Shown here one piece after another: positions 42,074 to 54,087 of a stretch of DNA of 64,000 bases. Origin of the DNA: Rhizophagus irregularis (Eukaryota > Glomeromycota > Glomeromycetes > Glomerales > Glomeraceae); assembly GCF_026210795.1 (NCBI RefSeq), contig NC_089452.1, forward strand, positions 1,426,001-1,490,000, read 5' to 3'. Numbering within the stretch: position 1 is the stretch's first letter; each line of letters starts with the position of its first letter. The notes under the pieces were generated by a model. It saw only the letters and a program-made list of their open reading frames with translations, was not told where the DNA came from and did not search any database. Both the position numbers and the translations under genes were made by a program.

Positions 42074-43184
42074 TTTAAATCTCATGAAGATCTTGGCGGT
42101 CCATTAAGATAGTGTAGAAATTAATAATAAAGAATTTTTTAAATAGTCGGTCATTTTTCAAATAGTAAAACTATAAATTAAAAGATTCAGTGAAAATAAT
42201 GGTTCTATTTATATGAGAATGAATATATATATTATGAACTCTGGTTTTTATTTGTACCAGTACCACATGTTGATTCTATGAATCGATATGATAAAATAGA
42301 TTTCGAAATTTTTACTATTATTAGAATTTTTACAAGTTGAAAAAACAAATTAATGTCTATAACAAATTATATAATATTTTTCTTGGGGTAATATAAAATA
42401 TAAATACATATTTTTAAAAAAATTAAATTAAATTATTTTATAAGAATTTTTGATGTCTTGAGTCTAAACTCTCAACATCAATATATAAGCTCTAACTGAT
42501 GTAGATCAGTGAACTGGAAAAAATACGGCCCGAAAAAAAAACAAATTAAGTGATCATGCAGCTGTGAAGTGATGTAATTTAAAATTTAAAATATGTAAGA
42601 ATGATAACGATTTATAGATTGGGTTACAAGCAGTTTTAATTTCTCTCACTCCTCTCTTCCCCCTTGTTTTTACTTTAGTGTCTAATCCACTTTGTTCTTT
42701 CACCGCTATGGCGACTAGTTCTCCATTAGTCAGGTCGTTCCAACGAAGAGTGGGTCTTAAACTACTCTTTCATCTACATTTTCTGATTCAATAGTTGAAT
42801 CAATAATAGGAATTGTAACATGGTACTTTTAATAGACAAAAAATTATTAATATTTTTAACTACAAAAATTAAATTAAATAATTATAATTATTAAGAATAT
42901 TAAATTATCATTACCTGATATTTACTATCATACTTCCATAAATTTTTTGGGTTTCATCCATATTAATTGAGCTGTGGATTATAATTTTAATTTTAGTTAT
43001 TATAAGTAAATAACTACGTTACTCAAAAATAAATTTCAGAATTATTATGGGAAAAAGAAAAAAATTATGAATTTATTAGAATTTTTAAAGATGTATTTTA
43101 AGCAGATCAAATGAACCGGAAAAAATACGGCCCGGAAAAAAATTTAATTATCCTTTTTTAGTAACTCATTACTATAAATATATA
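42074..43184. other. Intergenic with coding relics and a direct repeat
   Basis: Minus-strand 42940-42773 holds KYDSKYQ, then a 100-base intron-like gap, then YHVTIPIIDSTIESENVDE and a stop, matching an exon pair at 10150-9945. Minus-strand 42745-42560 is open for 60 codons (DLTNGELVAIAVKEQ...), basic and unassigned. A 45-base direct repeat centred on GGAAAAAATACGGCCCG occurs at 42505-42550 and 43105-43150. Confidence 0.4.
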
Positions 43185-44497
43185 CAGTGCCTGGAAAAAA
43201 GTCAGTAAGCACGTGATGTCGATCAATTTTAATGCGAATTTTTAAAATTAAATAATTCATAAATTACTACGCCAAATTTAATATCTTTTTTTTTATTTGA
43301 AAGACAAAGCCTTCAACTTTTTATTAATACTTTGTTGGGTAACCTTTACTATTTATAACAGCAGAGATACGACGAGGCATGCTACTAATAAGATTTTGAT
43401 ATTTATCAGCTTCAATATTTGACCATTCCTCTTGAAGTATTTCCCATAAATTCTCCCTGTTTTTTGGTAATGGCTTATGTGCCCGCACCTGCCTTTCCAA
43501 TTCATCCCATAAATGCTCTATAGGATTCAAATCTGGGCTCTGTGCGGGCCAAGGAAGGCTGTTTACTTCATTTTCTTCTTCCCAACTCTTAACCACCCTT
43601 GCAGTATGTATAGGGGCATTATCATCCTGAAAAATAAAATTTTCCTGATCGTCTAGATTATTAATAAATGGTAATAAATAATTTTCCAGTACATTCATAT
43701 ATACTGTGGCTGTTATTTTACCTTCTAATTTAACTAATGGACCAAGATTGTTTTTTGAAAAACATCTCCAAACCATCACTCCTTGTTGACCTGACTTTAC
43801 TGTAGGTATTAAACACTCAATATCATATTTTTCATGTGGCCTTCTCCAAACCAATCTCCTACCATTTCCTCTGAATAATTCAAATTTGGATTCGTCGCTC
43901 CAAATAACACTGTCCCACTCATTTATCCATAATTTTCGTTCTTTGGCCCAGTTGAGTCTTTTAATTCTATTTGTTTCAGTAACAAGAGGTTTTCTTACTC
44001 CTACTCGACTATAAAAACCTTGTTCATGAAGATAATTAAGTAAAGTTTTTTTGCATACATGTGTGGAAGTAGAATCAACGAAATTCTCATGTAACTCCTG
44101 AAGGGTCATTTTCCTATCTTTTTTAAGAATTCTTATTAAATGTCGGCCATCCCTTTCTGTCATTTTAGGCGGTCTTCCAGTCCTAGGAGGGAGTGTTTCA
44201 TCACCACGTATCTTGTAAGTAGAAATAACCTTATGAATGGTACAACTGGGACAATTTAATGCTTCAGCTATCTTTCGTTCACTTACTCCACATTTTCCAA
44301 GCTCCAATGACTTCTCCACGTTCAAAAATTGTAAGTTCTCTTCGTTTGCAAGACATAGTAGTTAAAGAAGGTTCTAAACAACGCATGGGAAAAAATTGGA
44401 GACAAATTTATAATAAAATGATCGACAAAACTGGTTTTAAAGTTAAACAAATAAATGATCTACAGTCACGTGCTTACTGACTTATTTCCAGGCACTG
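43185..44497. mobile_element. 1.31-kb Tc1-type transposon with TA duplication
   Basis: Ends CAGTGCCTGGAAAAAAGTCA and, inverted at the right, CAGTGCCTGGAAATAAGTCA, continuing GTAAGCACGTGA in both. TA flanks both sides (43183-43184 and 44498-44499). It carries one transposase gene. The near-identical ends and almost intact gene suggest recent insertion. Confidence 0.95.
43324..44356 (-). pseudogene. Tc1 (DD34E) transposase with one frameshift
   Basis: The long open frame (333 codons from 44325) contains a helix-turn-helix (GVSERKIAEALNCPSCTIHK), a GRPPK hook, and the catalytic triad Asp144 (VIWSDESKFE), Asp235 (FQDDNAPIHTA) and Glu270 (LNPIEHLW), with 34 residues between the last two. The expected family N-terminus MSCKRRELTIFERGEVIGAW starts at 44356 but in another frame. 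One extra A in the run at 44293-44296 accounts for the shift. VMVWRCF replaces the usual VMVWGCF. It is either just inactivated or translated from the internal ATG without its first residues. Confidence 0.88.
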
Positions 44498-44579
44498 TAC
44501 ATATAAAAAAAAAATTTTTTTTTTTCGTTCCAAAAAAAAAGATAATTTTATTAATACTATATATTACGAAAATAACCTA

Positions 44580-46180
44580 ATGGAAACCGAATTTAGTAAA
44601 TTAAATATCTCAGGTAGAGATTCCAATTACAAAAATTGTTCTTATTGTAATAAACCCTTTACTAAAGAATTATGGTGTAAAGAATGTGACCCATTTAGAA
44701 TAATTGAAGGATGGACAAGTGAAAATCCTGATATTAATAAGTTTATAAAAGATACTATTTGTAAGCCAGGATGGGTCAATAAATATAGCTACAAGTTTCT
44801 TGAATGGGTACCATATGAGAGGTTTACAGATATAAAAGAAATTGGTGAAGGTGGATTTGCCAAAGTATATTCCGCAACTTGGATTGATGGTAAATCATCT
44901 TATGATAAACAAAGTGATGGAAGTTGGAAAAAACTAGAACCTAAATCTATGAATGTTGCCTTGAAAAGGCTAAATGGATCATATAGTATGTCAAATAAAT
45001 ATTTAAATGAAGTACGTTTTTATATTATGTTATTTTAATTTATTTATTTTTATTATTTAATATTAAGAATCATTATTAATACTCTTATATTATATAACAT
45101 AGCTTAAGATACATTGGAATATATCTAAAAATAACGGATTGAAGTTCTATGGATTAACTAAAGACCCAGAAACTAAAGAATTTATGATGATTATAGAATT
45201 TGCTGATAAAGGAAATTTGAGAAGTATTCTCTTAAATAATTTTAACGATTTTATGTGGAAAAATAAAATTCGTTTGTTATGGGTTATATTATATGACTTA
45301 AACAATTTACACAACTCTGGATATTTACATAAGGATTTTCATAGTGGAAATGTCTTAAAAACTAGGGATAACGAATATATTTCAGACTTTGGATTATCTG
45401 GACCAGTAAATGAACAAAAATCAGATGATAAAGTATATGGAGTAATGCCATATATTGCACCAGAAGTATTAAACGGAGAACCACATACATCATCATCCGA
45501 CATTTATAGTGTAGGTGTAATTATGGCTGAATTATCGTCTGGAAAACCACCTTTTTACAATAAGAAACATGATTTAAGCTTAGCATTAGCCATATGTAAT
45601 GGACTCAGACCAGAATTTGGAAAAGAAACTCCTGAATTTTATAAGAAATTAGCTTATAAATGCATGAATGCAAATCCAAATGAAAGACCAACAACCGAAA
45701 AATTAAAGAATATATTTTATTTTTGGTATAATACTATTATAGGTGAGAATGAAGAAGAAGAAGAATTCGGTTATAAAGGAAACGAAGTTAAAGCAGGATT
45801 TGAAGAAGCTGATAAAGAAATACCAAATATCTCAACTTCGTATAAAAAGAATTCAGATGCCGTATATACTAGTAGAGCGTTTACATTTAGTAATTTATTA
45901 CCAAAACCCGTTAATTCATCCATTATTACTTCATATGTTAATAATGAAGGTATTTTTATTTTTAAATTTTTATTTTTACTTAAATAATAATTAACCTATT
46001 GTTTAATAGTTTGTGACTCTCAATTAATCGACTTGGAAGTATCAAATTCAATACCATTAAGAGGTACTATAAATATAATTTACCACTTACTTTATAACAT
46101 TTTAAGTATACTAATAATATTTATATTTCTAATATTTAGACATTGACGATGAAAGTAAAGTTGAAGATTTAGTGAATTGA
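44580..46180 (+). CDS. TKL-like protein kinase, four exons (457 aa)
   Basis: Exons 44580-45011, 45103-45949, 46010-46063 and 46140-46180, all with GT...AG introns of 60-91 bases and consistent phase. N-terminus: CxxC (20, 23) and CxxC (33, 36), a probable small zinc-binding motif. Kinase domain about 84-330: glycine loop GEGGFAKVYSA (89-99), ATP lysine K129 (VALK), catalytic loop HKDFHSGN with D222 (HRD has become HKD), D239 in DFG, APE at 263-265. The acidic tail ends DIDDESKVEDLVN. This belongs to the large glomeromycotan family of Sel1-associated TKL-like kinases; here no Sel1 repeats follow. A Tc1 element ends 82 bases before the ATG and must have displaced the original upstream region, so expression may be altered. 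Confidence 0.9.
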
Positions 46181-48039
46181 ATATATTAATTGGTAGCTTA
46201 ATAATTACTTTATAATGTAAGCCTATGATTAAATAGTTTAAGAACTTTCCTATTTAAGATTATATATAATTATTATTTGTGTAAAATTCCGTTCCTAAAA
46301 ATTTTGACGTGTCAAAAATTTACCTTTAATATCAGCTCTGACATGTGATTGGAGTAAAATATGTATTTGAACGAAAGTTCAATAAATTGCGCAAATTTGT
46401 ATTACTATTGTATACAAAAATTACTATTTTTGTAACAAAGAAAATTCGTAAGGAGCAGCTGATAAAAAATAAATCTAACCCGAAATAGTTAAAATGAAAA
46501 ATGCGAAGTAAAATTATTTTTGTTCTGTATTTTCAAAAAAATAAATAGCAATAAAAAAATCATTGCCAAATTATATATCAAAAATAAATTAGTTTGGAAT
46601 AAAAATTTTAATTAATATATTTTTAATTAACGAAATCATTGGATACAGATTATAGTTCGCACATAAGCTTTTTTTGTCTTTACGCTAGGAAGATAAATAA
46701 TAATATTGTGTGATTGGTTAAATGAAATATGGAAAATGAAATAAATATAAGGTATTTCATACTATTATCCGTATGGAAAAGATCATATTATTATGAAGAT
46801 GATCCAACATTGAAGGATCAAAAATTTTATCGTATATACGTAAATCAATAATAATTTTGAAAAGTTTATTATGCAATTTTAAATTGAGTAAATTTTAAAA
46901 CAAAAAAGAAAATTTATTTATCTTTTATCTTAAACGATATTTATTTAATTATGTATCAAGAGATATATTTTTTGAATTGAGAACATATCTTCTATATTAC
47001 CTTTGCACTAATCTTACTAATCTTTGATGAGGCGTAAAAAAATTAAGAATGAATAAAGTGTGAAAATTGTGGTCAAGTAGTAAATAACTCTTGTATTAAC
47101 AAATCCATTACTACGATAAAGATATTAATAAGTGTTATTAAAAGGACGATCTAATGGACTACAGGTTTCATGAAGATAAATAAAAGCATTATAAAATAAT
47201 AATTAAATACTTCAAATCACAATGTAATATTTATGATGATGATTTGTACTCCCTTCACAAAATACCCTCATGATATAATATCCCCCTTTATAATATCCTA
47301 CCATCCACAATATCACAAAGTACCCGCGGGTATTATATAAATTTAAATCAGGTATTTTGTATAATACCCAGGGTATTATGTGTACTATGTGAAGTGCGGT
47401 ACGGTACATTCGGTACAAGGTCAACCCCGAAATTTATACCGGGTACTTACTATACAGTAAACTGTGAAATTTTAAATTTTTAAATTTTTCAAAAATTCAA
47501 CGAAATATTTGCATATCATAGCGAATAATCGGTAAATCATTAATCACTATAATGAATTTACTGAAGTGTTCGTTAAAAATTATAATTTTAATTTACATAA
47601 ATAAATTACGACGAATTTAAAAATTTTAACATGAAATTTTATTATATCACTATATGAATATTTTTGAAGATGGAATAGAACTTTTTTCAAACAAATTTCT
47701 TTCTTTTGTGCTGTTGTAGGTGGTTTATGTTTCCTAAGAAATTCATTAAGTTGCTTATTACTATTATTTATTATAGGTTTACAGGATGGGCTTTCAGCAT
47801 TTTTTAAAAATAGCCAGAGTAAAAAACAGTAGTAAGTTATGAGCGTATTCATTACTTATTAATTTTATGTGTTGTTTCAGTGAGAAAATGTTAGTTCTTT
47901 ATAGTAAGTTTATTTCGCAAAATTCTTTCATAAATTTTGAAAAAAATCGGTACAAACAATAATTCTTCATTATATTCGTAAAAAAAATCAGAAATTATTC
48001 GTTAATTTTTTTCATATATCAAAATCCGTATCACGCCCA
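46181..48039. other. Intergenic
   Basis: No intact gene. The plus strand at 47055-47190 reads KCENCGQVVNN ... WTTGFMKINKSII, a probable relic of a kinase N-terminus (CxxC block then WTSGN-x-x-I-D-K-F-I). Open frames at 47212 and 47580 on the minus strand have no recognised features. Confidence 0.4.
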
Positions 48040-49920
48040 AGTTTTGCTATATCATAAATTGCTATATGCAAAAGCTCTACTAGTATATATAGCGTCAGAA
48101 TTCTTTTCATATAAAGTTAAGATGCTTGATATTTTTTCTTCAGCTTCTTCAAATGCTGCTTTAATTTCTTTTCCTTTATGACCACAATATTCATATCTAG
48201 AGAATTTACAATCGAGCTATACCAAAATTGAAATATTTATTTTAATCCTTTAGCTACCCTATGAAAAAAGTCTGTGTGATTTTTGTTGAAAAATCATTCA
48301 ATTAAATTCACTACGATTTCTGTATATTTGACCATACAATAATTGTGCTAAAAATTGCAATAAATCACACAATTATTGCATGGTAATTCATTCAATAATT
48401 ATCCTATTTTTGACCTGAATTTATACAATTATTGTGTGATTTATGAGCCAAATTTTAGGCCATATTTTAGGAATTATAGGTTAAATTTTACAGTAATAAC
48501 AGGCAATTTATAAAGTGAAATTATGAATTTTTATTGACTTAAAATATAAAAAATATACACAATATTTCATAAATAAAATACTAAATTTGATATAATCATA
48601 AATATAAAAATTTGTAAGAAAATAAAATAAAATAAAGTATGTTAGTAACTTGAAAGTAAATTAGTAGTATCAAAGAAGAAAGTAAATTATTAGTGTAAGT
48701 AAATTATTAGTATTAAATAAAAAAGTATGAAGTTAGTGAAGAAAGCAAGTTAGTAACATTAAAATGTAAAAAGTTAGGAAAATAAATAGATAAAGAACAC
48801 AAGCACAAGTTTTTCTTACCTGATATTTTAAAAGAAAGTTGAAGAAAAGTTAAAAGGTTAAAAAAACATAAACAAAAACATTTCGCATCGTCATATTTAT
48901 TTTGACGATCAGATCACGTGATCAACATATATAATTTTAAGAGTTGATTTTTACCGCATAATTCTGGCCAAATTATAATTCCAGTCAGAACTAATTATGT
49001 AACCTAATAAAAAGTTTTTAACTTTTTTTTAGTTACTGTACAAGATGATACAAAAATTTCACCAATGGGTCTGGAAGATGCCCATTTATAAGCAATTATG
49101 CAGTTGAATTTTGTGTAACCTTACTGCATAAATCACTTAGAAAAATCTATTTGTAATTGTTAAAAGTGGTCTATTTGACCCTAAAAGTAGTCAAATGTAA
49201 CCATACAGGTAAGATGGAAAATAGTATAGTAGGATTACCCAAAAATTGCTTTCCGTATCCTAAATTTAAGTCTATTTTCAAGTTGTACAATAATCACAAT
49301 TTTTATTGTACAAAAATTGAATGTTTTCTGTATCCTAAATTTAAGTTGTACAAAAATTGCATACTTTTAATATGCTTTGAAAAACTTCATAGCTATTTTT
49401 ATCCAAAAATCTGCAATAATTGTACAATTTCCACACGGACTTGAACAAACATTGTACAAAAATTGGATGATTTTTTTTTCATAGGGCTAGTGGTCTTTCA
49501 ATTGAATTAGAATTCATACATTTATAAGCTTAACATTCAGGAGTTCCCTTTCCAAATTCTGGTCTTGCCCACTACATATGGCTAAGTTTTTTATTGTAAA
49601 AAGATAGTTTTCCTGATGATAATAATGCACCTAGACTTTAAATATCGGACGGTGATATATATGGTTCTCTATTTAAGACTTCTGGGGCAATATATGGATG
49701 GCATTACTCCATATACTTTATCATCTGATCTTTGTTCATTGCTAGTCTTGATAATTCAAAATCTGAAATATAAGATATACTGTATCCTCATCAGCTTGTA
49801 AGATATTTTCACTATGAAAATTTTTATGAAAGTATTCTAATTCATGTAATTGCATTAAGTTTATTGATATTTGACGCAGTCAAAACCATTTTAAAACATA
49901 ATCATCTTTACCATACATCT
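48040..49920 (-). pseudogene. Dead TKL-like kinase, split by a transposon
   Basis: Minus strand. 49920-49490 holds catalytic-lobe blocks: LMQLHELEYFHKNFHSENIL (HRD equivalent HKN), SDDKVYGVMP, YIAPEVLN remnants, SGKLSFYNKK, RPEFGKGTPE and SIERPL. After the inserted element, 48256-48040 resumes at the next residue: AKGLK, IFQFWYSSI, then GHKGKEIKAAFEEAEEKISS and NSDAIYTSRAFAYSNL, matching the C-terminal region of the intact kinase at 44580 (ERPTTEKLKNIFYFWYNTI...). Numerous stops and frameshifts. Whether the kinase was dead before the insertion is unknown. Confidence 0.88.
48257..49486. mobile_element. 1.23-kb CCCTATGAAAAAA element with CTA duplication
   Basis: Ends CCCTATGAAAAAAGT and inverted CCCTATGAAAAAAAAA. 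CTA flanks directly on both sides (48254-48256 and 49487-49489). Removing the element and one CTA restores a continuous kinase-like reading ERPLAKG. The interior shows no transposase; short ATTGTGTGATTTAT-type motifs recur. It is non-autonomous. Confidence 0.88.
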
Positions 49921-51265
49921 ATACACACGATTTTTTTTCAACAAAAAAAAAAATCTATTTCCACATTATTAATTCAAAGTGGCACTGTTCGTTCTGATTG
50001 TGGCACTTGTATTTATTTTTTTATCACTCACATGTATTAATAAAATACCGTTCATTCTTACTGTATCACCTGATATGTTAAAAATTACGAAATTCTGAGA
50101 CTGTAACATGAAATCACGACCTAAAAAAGTTTAGCATTTTTTTTATATGAAGTTTTGTAAAGCATGATTTTGGCGTAAATGATCAAACTGACGGTTCAGA
50201 TCAATTTGTGCGATAATCGATTTCTTATATATCCTCAAAATTTTTTTCTCAATTCATCCATTCGTGCTACTCTCTTTGTATTACTCTTTATATAAACCTA
50301 ATTTATTAGATATCGTCTCCAGTTCTACGGGTAACATTAAAACGGAAATTGTTCTCCTCGCTGAATCTCAAAAGGAAAAAGCTAGTTTACTTGCCTATTT
50401 CACTAAACATAAAGATCAACAATCGTTCTCAGACTTTGGCAATTTTGATGCGGATGAAGACAAACTTAAATATCTTAGGGCTTCTTGAATGGTATGCTTC
50501 ACAGAAATTATACAGAAGTATAAGAATAATGTGGCTTAAATTCTCGTCTTCTTTCATATTTTCCAATAATATCGAATACTTACTTACTTATTCTTGTGCT
50601 TTCTTTCCTCCTGCTTATCATCAAACCCGCCCAAAAACATTCGCGTTACCTTAGAGTAATCCGTTGCTGGTATCTCATTTCTTAACCAGTAATAAATTCT
50701 TTTGTAGGTAATTTCCTGATGTAGCTTCTCTCTAGAAAGGAATCAAGGAGCTTAGTCTTAGAGTTTTAGGAAGTGGAAGTATCGAGCCTTTCATAACAAA
50801 AAGAAATAACGAAAATTTTGTTTACTCAATCATAAAGATTTTCTGATAAGCGGTTAACTTTTTTTTAAACCTATGATGCATCCATTACAATATCAAATTT
50901 TAGGTAATAAATCCAATAAGAAAGAATTCCTTTTATCTTACAACAAATTAGGTTTGAACTTTTTTCGATCTGCTGTATACAATCCGTAAATCATAAACAC
51001 AAATCTGCTGCTGAATGTTTTCGTAATCGTACTGCGGCGATTAACAACACGTGTTAATGTAAACATCACGACATCACAGGAGCGGCAGATAATTGATTAC
51101 ACGTGACCAAGGTACGATGTACTACACACTTGACTGAAAGTTTTCATAGTGTACACGTCCTTCACTTCGCTCTGGACAATAAAATTTAGTTTATTTATGA
51201 CATATAAAAAGAAAGTAAATTAAATTAAATATAACTTAATTATTTATTTTTATCACTATCACATT
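49921..51265. other. Intergenic
   Basis: No supportable gene. An open frame around 50300-50488 (STGNIKTEIVLLAESQKEKASLL) looks protein-like but has no ATG and no recognised family; it may be an exon relic. Confidence 0.4.
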
Positions 51266-52970
51266 TTAGAATTTTCTTGGTTTAAATTTAACAATTAATT
51301 CTTTACAAATTGTAATGACACTAGAACTAGATTTAAGCGGTGCATTCATATCTGCCAATTCAAGATCATATTTTCTATAAATTGATGCTAATAAACATTT
51401 TAATTTTATCATCGCCAATTTTCTCCCAGGACAGATTCTAATTCCACCTCCAAACATAGTAAAAGAATTTTTAGCATATTTCTTTTCAAGTAAATATTTA
51501 TCACTTTCATCAATTTTGTAAAATCTATCAGGATCGAATTTTTCAGGATCAGTCCAATAATCTTTACGTCTCATTGTTGCATAATAAAATATTGAAAATG
51601 AAGTTCTTTCTGGCCAATTAAATCCTCCAACAATATCTTTTTCATTATTTACACGACCAATTGAAAAACTTAAAGGACAATTTCGATTCACTTCTTTAAT
51701 AATTGCATCACAATATTGTAATTTATCAAGATCACTATATGTTATGGATTTTGTTCCAAGAACTTCATCTAATTCTTTTTGAAAACGTTGTTTCACCTCA
51801 GGATAACGTCCGAGATAATACACGATGAAGCAAAAAAAATTTGCTGTCTAAAATTTTTTTTTTAAAAAAAAAAAGTTAAAATACGTAGAATTTTTTTTAA
51901 AAAAAAAAGATTTTTTTTTTACTTACAGTAATAGTTCCAGCGCCCATGGAATCGATTATACTTCCAAATATCTCTTCATCTGTCATCGGTCTTAATAAAT
52001 CATCATCAGCATGTTTTACTGGGTTGATATCACGTTTCGTATTTGCGGTTATGTGAGACGTTAACATATCATGACGAAGAGGTTGATCTAAAGGTGTATT
52101 CTCAATTTCAATCCTTCTTTTTTTAATAATTTCATATACTTTATTATATAAATAATCTCTATTTTTCAATAAACCCTTCACTTTTCCACGAATAAAAGGA
52201 ATATAATGACGCATGAACCTATTAAAAATCACAAAATAAACAATTCCTTTAAAAAAAGTATCTATTGATTGAATAAAATTTTCAGATTCTTCAACTTTTT
52301 CTCTTTCTTTTTCATTTAAAACAATAATATTATTTTCATGAGCAATATTTTTATAATAAGAAACTACAGTATCATTTTTCACACCAGTCGAAATCCTAAA
52401 AATTATTTCATTTGAGAATCTATGCATCCATTTAATAAGATCCAATTCATAATTTTCTCCAAGATTATTCCAACAAGATTCCATTTCATTCCATAATTCA
52501 TTAGTCCATTCAACAGCTTGATAATTAAAACTTGGAGTCATCATAGCTTGAGTATAAAATTGACGTTTGTATTTCCAAGATTTTGGATCATTATTACTGG
52601 CTAATCCTTGTAATCCATATTCAGCGGATCCTTCAAAATGGATATTTCTAAAAGGATATTTAGTTTTTGTTGAAGATATATTCATATTTTCAATTAAATC
52701 AATACTACATAATACGATCAAACGTTTCCCTGCCATATTTATTTCAAACATATCTCCATATTTTTTATGCATTAACATTAACCATTCATTAAATTCAAAT
52801 CCTCTTTTTTGATGAACGTTACCAAGAATTGGAAGTGGAAATGGACCGGGTAAAGGATTTGGACGAATGAAATAATTATAATAATATCTTGCTACATAGA
52901 AAATTATACAAACTAACAAAAAAGAAAATACATCAAAAAATCCGAATGAAAATGGAATTGTGATTATCAT
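51266..52970 (-). CDS. Cytochrome P450 monooxygenase, two exons (541 aa)
   Basis: Exons 52970-51927 and 51847-51266 on the minus strand; 79-base intron GTAAGT...TTTTAG, phase 0. A membrane anchor at about residues 13-36 (VFSFLLVCIIFYVARYYYNYF) is followed by the proline hinge PNPLPGPFPLPILGN. The I-helix AGTIT|TAN spans the splice junction. The ExxR motif is EVNR (400-403), the PERF-like motif DPDRF, and the heme loop FGGGIRICPG has Cys487 as axial ligand. Length is normal for a microsomal P450. It would act at the endoplasmic reticulum with an NADPH-P450 reductase; the substrate cannot be told from sequence. No lesions seen. Confidence 0.93.
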
Positions 52971-53025
52971 TTTTTCTTTTTATGTGAAAATAGGAATGTA
53001 AAAATTAAAAATTAGGACCTTTACA

Positions 53026-53040
53026 TATTTTATATATATA
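53026..53040 (-). promoter_or_regulatory. TATA box of P450 gene
   Basis: TATATATATAAAATA on the minus strand, ending 56 bases before the ATG at 52970. Confidence 0.5.
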
Positions 53041-53925
53041 CCGGAAATTTAAGTTACTTTTTTTTAAAAAAAAGCACTTAATAATAAACTTAAACTTTGT
53101 AGCACTGTAAAAAAACTCTAAAATAGCATGATTAAAGGACCACAACGAACTCTGGATAATAGTTTGACCGTTTTTTTTTAATATGAAAACCAAAAAAACC
53201 AGAAATTAATCGTCAATCTACATAAATTCGGATAAGTTTTGCAGATCTTAATTTTTATCCGGGTAAAATTTTTACCTTATCTAATTATGGGCAAAATTTC
53301 ATTAAAATTTCTTCACGGAGAACCATATTTGTATTCACTTTTTAAAATTAAGTTTTCCGGATAATTTGCAATATTTTGTTGGGCGTTTTTTGCATAAATT
53401 TAACTATCCAAAATTTTTTATTGATAATCATTTATAGATATTTTTATGTCAATCATTAAACTTTGGTTATTATTTTCTCCATTTGACGACCATTTCTTAA
53501 ATTATCATTGATCTACATGCAGAATTGCAAAAAAAAAAAATCCTAAAACGTCCATTTAATCTTTAAATATACCGTAACGTAAAAAGAAAATTGTGATAGA
53601 CATAGACAATTGACATGGAGATTTTTTGTGCTAAACTTATAAGAATGAATGTTAGTAAATCATGAATATTTAATTATGTTGATCAATTTTACCCGAACAA
53701 AAATTCAGGTCATATCAGATATCTGATATGTTGAGACTGGATAATTAAGACTCTACCCACGTGACCGGTGACATTTAAGGGGACGTGAAAAAAAATAATT
53801 TTGGGAGGTTAAATATAAACAGTGAAAACGCGGTGCCGGTGATGAATATTTTTAGGTCACGTGGGGAGTAGAAAATTTATTGGTGTTACTGGGAAAGTAG
53901 GATTTTTCAAGGTCTGGCTCATTTC

Positions 53926-54087
53926 ACCGACAATCATTTCACCGACAGTTTTGCTAGCCTAATCCCAACCCTGATTTTCTTGCCTACCCTAACTTTAATC
54001 CTAAATTCATTTGTCGGTGAGATGATGGTCGGCGAAACATTTGTCTGCGAAATGACCCTGTCAAATGATTGTCGGTGAAATGAATGC
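53926..54087. mobile_element. Foldback repeat, CATTTCACCGACAATCATTT arms
   Basis: CATTTCACCGACAATCATTT at the left recurs inverted at 54065-54087. Further CACCGACA/TGTCGGTGA copies lie within. A diverged relative lies at 55826-56020. Confidence 0.7.

Noticed and set aside
47212-47852. Two minus-strand open frames (70 and 90 codons)
   Set aside because: No recognised motifs; the first overlaps short GGGTATTA repeats. Left as unassigned.
50264-50654. Overlapping plus-strand frames
   Set aside because: The first has no ATG and neither has a recognised family; mentioned only as a possible relic.
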